Shown here: positions 30,885 to 41,305 of the stretch, piece by piece
How positions within the stretch are numbered: position 1 is the stretch's first letter
Layout of the letters: the number at the start of each line of letters is the position of its first letter
Assembly: GCA_029962745.1 (NCBI GenBank)
Contig: CM057154.1
Span: forward strand, 31,234,128-31,298,127
Source: Echinometra lucunter
Lineage: Eukaryota > Echinodermata > Echinoidea > Camarodonta > Echinometridae
Reading direction: 5' to 3'
DNA: 64,000 bases
The notes under the pieces: model-generated
Told to the model about the DNA's origin: nothing
What the model saw: the letters and a program-made list of their open reading frames with translations, nothing else
Databases searched by the model: none
Position numbers and translations under genes: made by a program

Positions 30885-32335
30885 TCAATTACAACTACCA
30901 AGAAAAATAAACAACCTACCCAATTTCTTGTCTGTTGACAAGCTACTGCGACGACGGCCATTTGCAGATGGCATGCTACTGCGACGGCGACCATTTGCAG
31001 GTGTTACGCTCATGCGGCGACGACCGTTTGTAGATGGCTCAGAACTGCGACGACGGCCATTTACTGATGACACACTACTGCGGCGACGACCATTTGCAGA
31101 TTGAGCTGCACCCTCTAGAGTGTGAAGCATAAAAACAGTAGTCAGTGCTCACTCAAGCGTAAACTATTGTCAGTACTCGTAGTGTCATCTGACAGAACAG
31201 ACCCTAACCCATGATTGCATAAGAAAATATATCGAATCGATATTGTGAAATTATGATTTTGGAGAATATTTTCAAAGTGTACACCTTTTTTTTGATATGT
31301 ACTGTATGATGATGAATGTAAATATGCATTACAAATAATATGTAAGATATTATTTTTTAAAAACATTTGAGATCCAGTTGGTAAGAATTCCAGTATGCTT
31401 GCATGTAGGCTGTGGTTGCAGGATGCAAGAATGAGGAAAAAGCTGAAAATTATTGATATTTCTGTATTAAAGAAAAGTAGAATACAAGGTAAAAATGTAC
31501 CACAAATTCAATTTAATTTGACCACCTCCACAACCCCCCCCCCCAGAAATCATTTGACAAAGTAGTGACTTAAACATAATAATGGGAAGCTGGCAAACGT
31601 ACATTGCTTATATGGCGAATGGCAGATATTGTTTTTTTTTGGCAACATATATATACAGGTACATATTAAATGTATGTAAACAGGTTTTAACTTTGAATAG
31701 ATATAATATCTTTTGTTTCAGCTCTTAAAGTCTGTACAGCATTAAATTTAGAGAGCACTTGCTACAGTTCCACTGTAAAAAAAAAAAAAATACACCTAGC
31801 ATGTGCACCATGCATACTGTGCGTACGCACATGACTATGCAGCATAGCTACGCAGTGAGTGACGTCACATCGGTCAATATAACGTGTAATGTTGACCGAA
31901 GTGACGTCAAAACCAAATATAGCATTTGTGATCCTTGCAGCTCCAGTCACGTGATGGAATTTAGACCAATCGCTGATTCGTATCTAATTCATATAGACTA
32001 TGTAATATATTTTGTTGCTTACCATTTCGACCCAGGAATTCATTAAATTTAGAGGGTGCTTGCTACAGTTCCGCTGTAAAAAAAACCAAAAAAAACAGCT
32101 AGCATGTGCACCATGCATACTATGCGTACGCACATGACTATGCAGCACAGCTACGCAGTGAGTGACGTCACATCGGTCAATATGACGTGTTATGTTGACC
32201 ATAGAATTTAGACCATCGGTGATTCGTATCTAATTCATATAGACAATGTAATATATTTTGTTGCTTACCATTTCGACCCAGGAATTCAGCCAATAGAACA
32301 ACTGAAATTAGCCCGAGAATCAAAAGACCTCTCAT
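30885..32335 (-). CDS. Gene C: precursor with five Asn-Gly-Arg-Arg-Arg peptide repeats
   Basis: Exon 1 (32335-32269, 67 bp) encodes the leader MRGLLILGLISVVLLAEFLG plus RN and ends in phase 1 at GTAAGC. Exon 2 starts at 31114 after CACTCTAG and completes GAG (Glu). It then reads GAAQ and five 11-residue (33-bp) repeats: SANGRRRSSVS, SVNGRRRSSEP, STNGRRRMSVT, PANGRRRSSMP, SANGRRRSSLS, then TDKKLG. Each Gly-Arg-Arg-Arg is a textbook site for prohormone cleavage followed by C-terminal amidation. Predicted products are short peptides ending in Asn-amide (for example SSVSSVN, SSEPSTN, MSVTPAN, SSMPSAN). A donor, GTAGGT, follows at 30919; if unused, the frame ends after ten more codons at 30885. 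From memory this resembles echinoderm AN peptides, whose products end Ala-Asn-amide; an antimicrobial role is an alternative. TATA at 32435-32440. Confidence 0.72.
31741..32290. repeat. Tandem ~300-bp duplication with CRE sites in gene C intron 1
   Basis: 31741-32040 and 32041-32290 are two copies. The second includes the end of exon 1 and its donor; the first repeats only the last ~20 exon bases and the donor. TGACGTCA, the perfect cAMP-response palindrome, occurs twice in the first copy (near 31859 and 31901) and once in the second (near 32162). A CACGTG E-box lies near 31950. Confidence 0.75.
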
Positions 32336-32434
32336 TTTGCTTCAAGATTTCAAGTTGTGATGGTTGGAGAGCTGTGGTAGGGTGTGTGCTGCTACACTGA
32401 TGAAGTTTTTGAAAGTGATACGCCCAGTTCTGTA

Positions 32435-32440
32435 CTTATA
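32435..32440 (-). promoter_or_regulatory. TATA box of gene C
   Basis: TATAAG on the minus strand within GTATAAGTACAGAAC, 100 bases before the ATG at 32335. The same block recurs at 20178, 23262, 24290, 25845 and 26872 in the duplicated flanks. Confidence 0.65.
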
Positions 32441-32705
32441 CAGGACAGAATAATCTTCTATCTCACTGTTTGTTATAAATCACTGAAGGATGTTTTGATA
32501 AGAAGATTTCTGCTCTCTTTTTCAAATACATTCCTGCAATTAACTTAAAGTCATGAACCTATGAAAAAAAAAAACTTTAAAAAGTTATAAAGAGCACTGA
32601 GTCTTTTCAAATGAGCTCAAGCTGTATCAGGCCTTTTGGGATGCTTAAAATCTGCTCAAAATCTTTAGTCAGCATGTCTGAATATTTGGTATTAAGCTGT
32701 GGATT

Positions 32706-32720
32706 AGGTCAAACTGACCT
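32706..32720. promoter_or_regulatory. Perfect AGGTCA-N3-TGACCT palindrome upstream of gene C
   Basis: AGGTCAAACTGACCT is a consensus inverted repeat with 3-base spacing, the binding form of oestrogen-type steroid receptors, about 270 bases upstream of the TATA box. Intact copies lie at 20456-20470, 24001-24015 and 26582-26596; single-base variants near 24567 and 27486. Function is inferred from sequence only. Confidence 0.5.
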
Positions 32721-32960
32721 GAACCATGCATACAGAGATTCTTTCTAAATACCTCTTGATGCATGAAGTGAAGAAAAAAAAAAGTGGTTGAAAACAGCCT
32801 CTGCTAGGATTAGGAAAAAAGAATAGATAAATGATTATTGATATGTGGATCATAGGATGGAAGGGAGGGTACTGGCAAAATGTGTTTAGTGGTGTGTGAT
32901 CAATAGCATAAAGTTAGGCAAACATTTCATGTGAATGTACAAGATTCCTGTATTCTGTTT

Positions 32961-33212
32961 TTTTATGCCTCTGCCAACCAAAGGTGGTTCCAGAGGCATT
33001 ATATTTTCAGGTTGTCTGTCCATCCATCCCACTTTTTCATTGATATGATATCATAAGAACCGTGAGAGGTATGAAACCTTAAAAATTCCGTAACTGGAAG
33101 GTTGTAAATGGATTAATATGTAATTATAGCTTTTTTTCTAGTTATCACAATATGATTCAAAAGCAGTTTAAGCCTTGAAGTTAACTGAATAAATGTATAT
33201 ACGGAGGCATAT
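32961..33212. mobile_element. TTATGCCTC-ended element
   Basis: It starts TTATGCCTCTGCCAACC and ends with the inverted GGAGGCATAT. It contains a GTCTGTCCATCCATCC stretch resembling the GTCC microsatellite of the longer elements, but no satellite array. It is a short relative of 45321-46220. Confidence 0.55.
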
Positions 33213-33385
33213 ATTAAGTACAGTGATATTTCATCTTATATGTTGAGAAGTTTGAACTCTGTAAAGCACTATGGATCTGTTTGATTAATGAATGAATTTA
33301 TGGTAAAGCGCTTTGAAATTGTTAAATATGTATACATGAATCTCTTGTATTACATTGTATAATTCCATTTCCATTTTAATTCTAG

Positions 33386-36300
33386 GTTCTGACCTGTCAG
33401 AGTGCCATAGATCACAGCTCACAGTATGATCTGGAGTATGACAAACTTGTGATTGGTGTCGGGGCCATCAGCAACACCTTTGGAGTTTCTGGTGTTTCTG
33501 AAAATGCTTTCTTCCTCAAGGTAAAGGGGTTAAATGCTTTGAATTATGCTTTTAATTATGTCCAGCTTTTTTCAACGAAATATTTTATCATTTAGGTCAA
33601 TACTTGTGTATCATATACATTATATTAATTGATATTTGATTATGCACCCAGACAGAAAATCAACATTGTTATTTTTTGTTGTAATATTGTATTCATTTTA
33701 TGTCATGCACTGTAGTATTATGTTAATACGATTGAAAACAGACAGTAAATCTGAATCTGAAAAAGGTTATTCAGGATGGGCCCCCAGATATAATCAGTAA
33801 CATTATTGGCACAATGTTATTAATATTTTATAAACTAGGTAGATAATTTTTTTTTAATTAGTGAAACAAGACTGTCAATTTAGGACAGTGCATTTTGATT
33901 CTACTTATGAAATTCGTTCATGATTTTCATTTTCCCAAAATATGAACTTCCTATGCAGAATCCACTCTTTTTTTCACTGGCCCTAAATTGGAGTTCATTA
34001 CCAAAAGAAATGAAAATTTCAGTGTCACTCCGTTCTTTTAAAGTTTAAACGTTATCTTAAAAAGTACTTGGTAGATAGATACCATCTAAGCTAGACAATA
34101 GTAGAGTCACTTCAATTTTCCCCCTATATACATATGTGTTCATTTTCCATATACACACCCTGTATTTTTTATATGCTCATTGCTGTTTGATATTGTTATT
34201 GAAATAGATTACATCTCCTTTCTTTGATATATGGAATTAGAATCAAAATATATATCATATTATTATGCTTACAAATACATTAATCCATAACAATTGTTTC
34301 AATTTATATTGGGAGCCAGCACTTTTAAGACTTTTCATTGTCTTCTTGTTGGTTCCCTCCACAATGATATTATACATTTTCTTCCTTTTTGTCTCGCCCA
34401 CCGGAGGTGAAGGCGAGACTAAGGGATCCAAATGTCGTCCGTCCGTCGTCCGTCCGTCGTCCGTCCGTCGTCCGTCCGTCGTCCGTCCGTCACAAACGTT
34501 ATGAAAGATAACTTGGCAACCGTGACTCACTTTTCAACCAAACTTGGGTTGTAGATGCACTAAGGGGACCTGCATGTTATGGTCCAGTCAGAGGTCACAT
34601 GGTAAGGTCAAAGGTCATTTCAGGTCAAACGTTAAAGTTTACGTGCAAGACTCTCTTATGACACAAAACTCTGCAACCGTGACTCACTTTTCAACCAAAC
34701 TTGGGTTGTAGATGCCCTAAGCGGACCTGCATGTTATGCTCTAGTCAGAGGTCACATGGTAAGGTCAAAGGTCATTTTAGGTCAAACGTTAAAATTTACG
34801 TGCAAGACTCTCTTATGACACAAAACTCTGCAACTGTGTGACACTGTTCAATCAAACTTGGGTTGTAGATGCACTAAGGGGACCTGCATCTTATTGTCCA
34901 GTCAGAGGTCACATGGTAAGGTCAAAGGTCATTTCAGGTCAAATGTTAAAGTTGACGTGCAAGACTCTCTTATCACACATAACTTTGCAACCGTGACTCA
35001 CTTTTCAACCAAACTTGGGTTGTAGATGCACTAAGGGGACCTGCATGTTATGGTCCAGTCAGAGGTCACATGGTAAGGTCAAAGGTCATTTCAGGTCAAA
35101 CGTTGAAGTTTACGTGCAAGACTCTCTTATGACTCAAAACTCTGCAACCGTGTGACACTTATCTATCAAACTTGGGTTGTCGATGCACTAAGGGGACCTG
35201 CATGTTATGGTCCAGTCATAGGTCACATGGTAAGGTCAAAGGTCATTTCAGGTCAAACATTAAAGTTTACGTGCAAGACTCTCTTATGACACAAAACTCT
35301 GCAACCATGTGACACTTATCTATCAAACTTGGGTTGTAGATGCACTAAGGGGACCTGCATGTTATGGTCCAGTCAAGAAGCAGGGAAAGTACATGCACGT
35401 GAAAATGCAGTACCATTTCATAAAAAACCCTTCTCATATTTTATCAAATGTTATTCCATCCCAGTTATTTCACAATGAGCTTTCGATACAGTTCTGTTGT
35501 GTGCCATCACAGATCGCGATATTTCTAGTTATTTTCACAAGTGGGCGAGACACAACATCGCAAACGCCTTGTTTGTCCTATTTTGATGTTCTTCTCCATA
35601 CTTTTGTTTGTACTGTTATGTTTGTTTTTATATTGTGGCAATAAATGAATTGAATTGAACTAAATTTCCAAGGCAACTTCTGTAAGGCAGTGTCATTTTC
35701 AAAATTTGCTACTTTTGCAGCAAAGTCATGCTTGAAACAGCATAAAATTTGCATATGACAGCTCCCTATACAGTCCCCATTTCATTAAGGTTGCCTTTGT
35801 TGTAAAAGTGAGAGCAGTTATTTATTTGCCAGCTGAACTGATTGTATGGAAAGCTGTCATGGGCAAATTACTTTCTGCTTCAAGTAATACTGCAAAAGTT
35901 GCAAATTTTGAAAATGACAACCTCACAATAAAGTCGAAGAAACAAAACACCTTACCCAACATTGATAGTCTTGGTGTCATTTTGTCATGGATAAGAATTT
36001 TCTACTCAGTGTAATAAAAACTAAGAATATTTTCGATCACATTAACGATGTTGTATAGTTTCTAGGTCGCCTTGTGTGAGTTATTTGAAAGTTATCATTA
36101 TGCTGATTGCTTTTACACAGAGTTATATTTTAAGTTACGTGAACAGTATTTACTTTTTAAACATTTTTCCTATATGCTTCATGTAACTTTCTGTAATAGA
36201 TTATAGCATGAGTCAGCCACATAAAACATGCTTTTGCAACATCTTTTGCCTGGTTCACACAGGGTGTAGTTTTCATTCACATTATTACCTGTAATAATGC

Positions 36301-39300
36301 TGTGAAAGTTCTTCACCCATAGGCAGAATATGAAAAGTATGATTTACAATGTTCATTTTGCAATCACTCTCTAAATGATAACACTCTTTCATGAAAGAGA
36401 AGGCCGTAACAGTCACTTATATCATCCTACCATCAGCATATGAGACCTCGTGTAAGAAGGGCTTTGAGAAGTATCTTGAAACCCAATACCTGTATTTTCA
36501 TTTCTTCCGTTGTAGGAAGTGGCTGATGCGAGGGCCATCAGAAACCGCATCCTGAGTAACTTTGAGTTGGCGCTTCATCCCATGATGACGGAGGAGGACA
36601 AGAGGCGGCTCCTGCACATTGTCATTGTGGGTGGTGGACCGACAGGGGTGGAGTTTGGTGCCGAGCTCTATGATTTTGTTAGAGAGGTAAGAATGCCGAT
36701 CTGGAGATATGGTAGGGTGCGCATATGGCAACCACTCCAAATAAATTGCATCTCCAGCACTATTGATAACATCATGGGTAATCAGGAGTTATGGCCATGG
36801 CAGCCCACATGCAAAAAACTACCCTCTAAACTGTCATCATGTCTATCCCCAAAGACTTATAAGAAATCAACCTATTAGGTATCAGTAGCCATTTGCATTC
36901 TACTGAAATATGTGAACATTGCAGTGATAGATTAAATAATGAGAAAATAGTTTTCCTTGACAATACAGACGGGTATTGAAATTCACCTCGAGTTTATTCT
37001 GGAAAGTGTTTGTGATTGAGTTATGCCGCATGGACAACTACCGACCCTGACAACCATTACCAAGATTACTACCTTCTAGACAATGACTGATTTTGTACAA
37101 ACCCCTGACAGGTGAACTAGCACTCACAGTGTATCTGCTCAGGCAACAATCCTCAGAATGATCATTCACTGCAGACATTGTTCCATCAGAACACCTACCA
37201 TGCTGACTTTTGTCTCCTCCTTCCTCTAGGATGTCTCAAGACTGTACAAGGAAGAGCAGAAGTTGGTCCAGGTGTCCTTGATAGAAGGTCGTAAGGTCTT
37301 AGGAGCCTTTAACCAGAAGCTTCAGCAGTACGCTGTCAAGAAGATCAGAGCCAGAAAACAGATGGAACTCATACAGGCTAATGTCAACAGTAAGCCATAG
37401 GAGACAGCACTACTGAAACATTTGGAGGTTTAATTTTTTGGGGTGTTAAGGTGTTTCAGTCCTTTAATCAGTCACATATCATATTGCTTTTAGACTGGTT
37501 CTTAGTGTGAAATTTCAGTTTCTAAGGTCGTTAATCATCCACATGACATTGGAAAACAAGTGATCAATTGCTCATTGCACCCCATTTCACGATATAGGAA
37601 ATGTGAAGTAATTTCTGTCCTTTTGAAACAGCATTGATACACTACACTTTGCTCATTCCTCGGAACGCCAAAATACATCCATGTAAAATGATCTGAGAAA
37701 TTATTTCCATTGATCTCTGTAATAGCTGAACATAGTACATGCAATTAAAAAGTGACTGGAAGCCTTACACATTTGATCATTAATGACATTCATTTTGATA
37801 GATCTTAAAGTTATGTGTGAGAGATGGGCTGTTCTTTTGCATTTTTCCCACTCTTTCCTACTTCATTATTACATATCTCATGAAAACGGTTCCATGACTT
37901 TTGCTTGAGCGACAATTCCTCCCCTGAAAAATCTCCACATTAAGCCAAACATAAATCCTGACCCCAAACCTAACACTTACCTTAATCATTATCCTCACAT
38001 TATTGTGAACCAAAACCCCTACCACAACCCTAACCCTAACCCTATGTCTTCAGAGAAATTAAGACAGGGTCAAGTGTCGTGTCACCCATGAAAACATTTA
38101 TGTAAATATATATTACATATAGAAGTTTGCTTAAAGGGGGTACCCAATGTTGAAACAATGTTAGTTCACTTAAAAGAGCATGATTTCATCAGCAGAAAAT
38201 CATCTGCCTAATCATTTTCTAAAAGTCATGTTGCCAAGGAAACCCCCAAATGTGGTAAGATTTCAGGATATTTTTGACTCCTCAGCTGTGACCCAGTTTC
38301 AACTAGGTAACCACAATGACGTCAAAATGACGTCAAAGTGGGTACCTTGTCGCGCACTTCTAGCAAAATGCGCGCAAGGTATAATACAAATTGTATAGTC
38401 TAGCGCGCAGCTCAACTGCAGTGCGCGAAGCTGGGTACCCACTTTTACGTCATACCTCATACTCAAGTTTTTTGGTCAACTCTTGACTTTTTATGAGAAA
38501 ATTAGCCAAAATGCATTGATTTCGATTGAAAAATCATCAAATTTTTAATGTTATTCTTCTTAGAATTCTATTCTCGATCATGTATCAAAATTTTTTCTAC
38601 CATTGTGTAATCACTTTAATTCTAAAATGTGAATACATCCAGTATATTCAACTTTACGACCTGTATTTTTCTGTTGACTCTTTTCCTTTCCAAAGAGGTG
38701 CAAGCAGATGGTGTGGTGCTGACCGATGGTAGATTTCTCCCTTGTGGTCTAGTGGTGTGGTCAACTGGACTTGCTCCACGGTTAGTATGCCTGAATTTAG
38801 CACTTAACCACTATATTGGTAGAATTTCAAGGATTATAGATTTACATTATTTGTCTTCATTTGAAGGCAAGGCATATTCAGACAATGTTTTATCTGTATT
38901 CATTGTATTTTCAGCTTTAGAAAGAAGCAATTTTTCTAAATGATAGAATTCGTTCTGTGAGTCAGAAATAGTAAATCCAATGAAGAGAAGATTATGAATA
39001 GAGCTGATGCCACCAATCAGTATCTTTCAATGATAGTAATAATGATGATGGTAGTTTTTTGCATTGTGCTTAGATCTGTGATCCTCATGGCATTCCAACA
39101 CTATTACCATGGTCATAGGGTAGTACCTTTTTTAGTGACCAAATTTGTAGCACTCTGAGATACCTATTTTAATACACCCCTCTGGCTGTTAACAGACCAT
39201 ATTATTTCAGAACGGTTCTTATCGTCATTGTTCAAGTTGAGTTTATGATCTTTTCTTTCCATCGCTTTCTTTCATACCCTTGATAGAGTCTCTAGACCTT

Positions 39301-41117
39301 CTAAGAACCCTCAAGGACAGTTGCTGACTGATGAGAGATTAAGGATAGCTGCTGTAGAGGACAGTAGTGTCTAAGCCTACGAACACAATCAACACCCTTC
39401 TGGCTGTTAACAGACCATATTATTCCGCAATGGTTCATATTATCATCGTTCATGTTGTGTTATGATCTTTTCTATTGCTTTGTTCCAGACCCTTCACAGA
39501 GTCTCTAGACCTTCCTGAGAACCCTCAAGAACAGTTACAGACAGATCACGGAAAGGTGCTACAAAGTATAGTAGTGTCTAAGCCTTAGAACATAATTAAC
39601 GCCCTTCTGGTTGTTAACAGACCATATTATTCTGGAACAATTCATATGGTCATTGTTCACTTTGAGTTTACAATCTTTTCCATTGCTTTGTTCCAGACCC
39701 TTCACAGAGTCTCTAGACCTTCCTAAGAACCCTCAAGGACAGTTGCTGACTGATGAGAGATTAAGGATCGCTACCGTAGAGGACAGTAGTGTCTATGCCT
39801 TAGGAGATTGTGCTGACATTGTGGGTAATCCCCTTCCATGTACAGGCCAGGTAATACAGTCATCTTTCATATGATAATTCATTGATAATGCTTTATACAA
39901 GAAATGACATTGATTTCATGAATTTAAGGGTATACTTTTGAATGGACATTAAATTAGTTTGAAGTTGTAAAGATACTTTATAGAATTTTGGCATTAAGAG
40001 TAATTGAGAGAAAAAAAAAACATAAAAGCTGTTCAAACTTCACTGATAACAATAAAAATATCTAAATTTTCAAATAAATTATTCCTTCCAATGTTGTTTG
40101 TATGTTTGGGTTGCTCATGTCTGTTAATAGATAGACAGCTATAGGATCTGACCTGCACTTTGTATTAGACCTCTTTATATATGGTACTTAGATCTATTAA
40201 GTAAAGAGAATAATGAAATGATCTGAATAATGAAATGATCTGAAGTAGATTTTTTACTTGATGATTTTAAGTTACATATTGGTGATGAATGTTGCATTGC
40301 CAGGTTGCAGAGAGACAAGGCCGGTATTTAGCCAAGCTGTTGTGTCATCAAGGCTCCATAGAAGATGTTCCTCCTTACGTCTACAAGGGCTTTGGAATGT
40401 TGGCCTACGTAGGAGATTACAAGGCCCTGACTGAGACGCCTGCACTCAAAACTCAAGGTACATGTTTCACCTTTTATTTTCCACAAATGCATATTGGCAT
40501 ACACCGTAATGAACAGTTAATGACTGAATAAAGAGAGTGAAATATGAATGCAGTTTGTGAGGATCCATTCTGAATTTAAATTTCATCTTGAACTACCGTG
40601 TACCCTAAGATCACGTTTTTCATTATGGTACCTAGAAAATCTCACTAGTGGAACTGGTCTTTCAGGAGGATCATGTTGCACATAAAGATTTGATATACTG
40701 GGTGTTTCAAAAAAAGGAAACCCAAATATGAAAAAAAATTCCTTTAAACGGATTATGTATTTACCACTATTGAAGTACAAATCATATGAAAGAGTAAGTA
40801 ATTTATTTTCCAGTAGTATTTGTTTAAGTTTCTCGGGTCACTCATGACTGAACACTATTGTTTTTAAAATTTTGTGCAGAATCCTGGTAATTACATGATC
40901 CTTTACAGGAATTTCGCAAAGTTCGGTTTCCTCTTTAAAAAAAGAAAAAAATGTACATCCTCATTTTTGCCTGCTTTTTTCTTTATCAGGATTCAGTTCA
41001 TGGCTGCTGTGGCGGTCAGCGTACCTGACCCGTCTGGGTAGCTGGCGGCTCCGTATGCAGGTCCCTGTGGACTGGACCAAGACTCTTCTATTTGGCAGAG
41101 ACATCTCAAGATTCTAG
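33386..41117 (+). CDS. Type II (alternative) NADH:ubiquinone oxidoreductase, C-terminal seven exons
   Basis: Exons: 33386-33520, 36516-36686, 37230-37389, 38696-38780, 39697-39850, 40304-40457 and 40990-41117 (TAG at 41115). All have GT-AG borders and consistent phases, giving about 329 residues of a family usually 400-550 long. NDH-2 enzymes are single-subunit flavoproteins of the inner mitochondrial membrane that oxidise NADH and reduce quinone without pumping protons. Visible hallmarks are [10 protein letters not shown] before NTFGVSGV, the NADH-binding [17 protein letters not shown] in exon 2, [11 protein letters not shown], the FAD-binding YALGDCAD in exon 5 and a C-terminal [10 protein letters not shown]. 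The N-terminal FAD Rossmann region is not visible upstream, where gene C lies on the other strand. Exon 5 has two decayed tandem copies (39188-39605). AATAAA occurs near 41868. Echinoderms are among the animals known to keep this enzyme. Confidence 0.9.
33930..35665 (+). mobile_element. CR1-like LINE 3' end, split by a TIR element
   Basis: Around 33960-34060, frames with shifts give FTGPKL, then a SLP-like and ISVSLRSF stretch typical of the C-terminus of CR1-like reverse transcriptases. T-rich 3' UTR follows to 34390. The TIR element occupies 34391-35553. The LINE 3' end resumes about 35565, ending with AATAAATGAATTGAATTGAA. It lies in the first visible intron of the NDH-2 gene. Confidence 0.6.
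34391..35553. mobile_element. TIR element GTCTCGCCCACC with half-site satellite, copy 2
   Basis: Same ends (GTCTCGCCCACC ... GTGGGCGAGAC), GTCC microsatellite (34435-34492) and about five and a half 157-bp units nearly identical to those at 21720-22560, followed by a different right part (35375-35540). No transposase. Intronic in NDH-2. Confidence 0.8.
38316..38453. repeat. Imperfect palindrome with CRE-like ends
   Basis: GACGTCAAAGTGGGTACC near 38329 is mirrored by GGGTACCCACTTTTACGTC near 38433, with GCGCGC-rich stems between. Two TGACGTCA sites lie at its left edge. Probably a MITE, in an intron of NDH-2. Confidence 0.6.
39188..39605 (+). pseudogene. Two decayed tandem copies of NDH-2 exon 5
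   Basis: Exon-like blocks from 39276 and 39489 match the first ~90 bases of the real exon at 39697, with ~210-bp spacing that includes the preceding intron (GTTAACAGACCATATTATT). The first lacks its acceptor AG and has lost one base, shifting the frame. The second keeps CAG but is diverged. Both read GTCTAAGCC, a stop in the true frame, and lack the exon end and donor. They should not be spliced in. Confidence 0.85.
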
Positions 41118-41152
41118 TCCCAGCACAATGGTCCACAAATCTTAGCTGTAAG

Positions 41153-41305
41153 CCAGGGCCCTGTCTCATAAAACTTGTTATGAATAACAAGTTGCAATAA
41201 ATGTTATAAGCTACCAAAATCCTTGCATCCGATTGGCTTAGAGCAAATTTGTCATAGAAATAAGGCAATTGTTTCTGATAACAAGTTTTATGAAATGGGG
41301 GCCAG
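41153..41305. mobile_element. Short palindromic MITE in the NDH-2 3' UTR
   Basis: GGGCCCTGTCTCATAAAACT at the left is mirrored by AGTTTTATGAAATGGGGGCC at the right, each adjoining an AACAAGTT-type stem. It starts within 40 bases of the NDH-2 stop codon, so it is probably transcribed. Confidence 0.7.

Noticed and set aside
38027..38045. Three CCCTAA units, telomere-like
   Set aside because: Only three units within a longer CCTAA-rich dispersed repeat; too short to suggest a telomere fusion.
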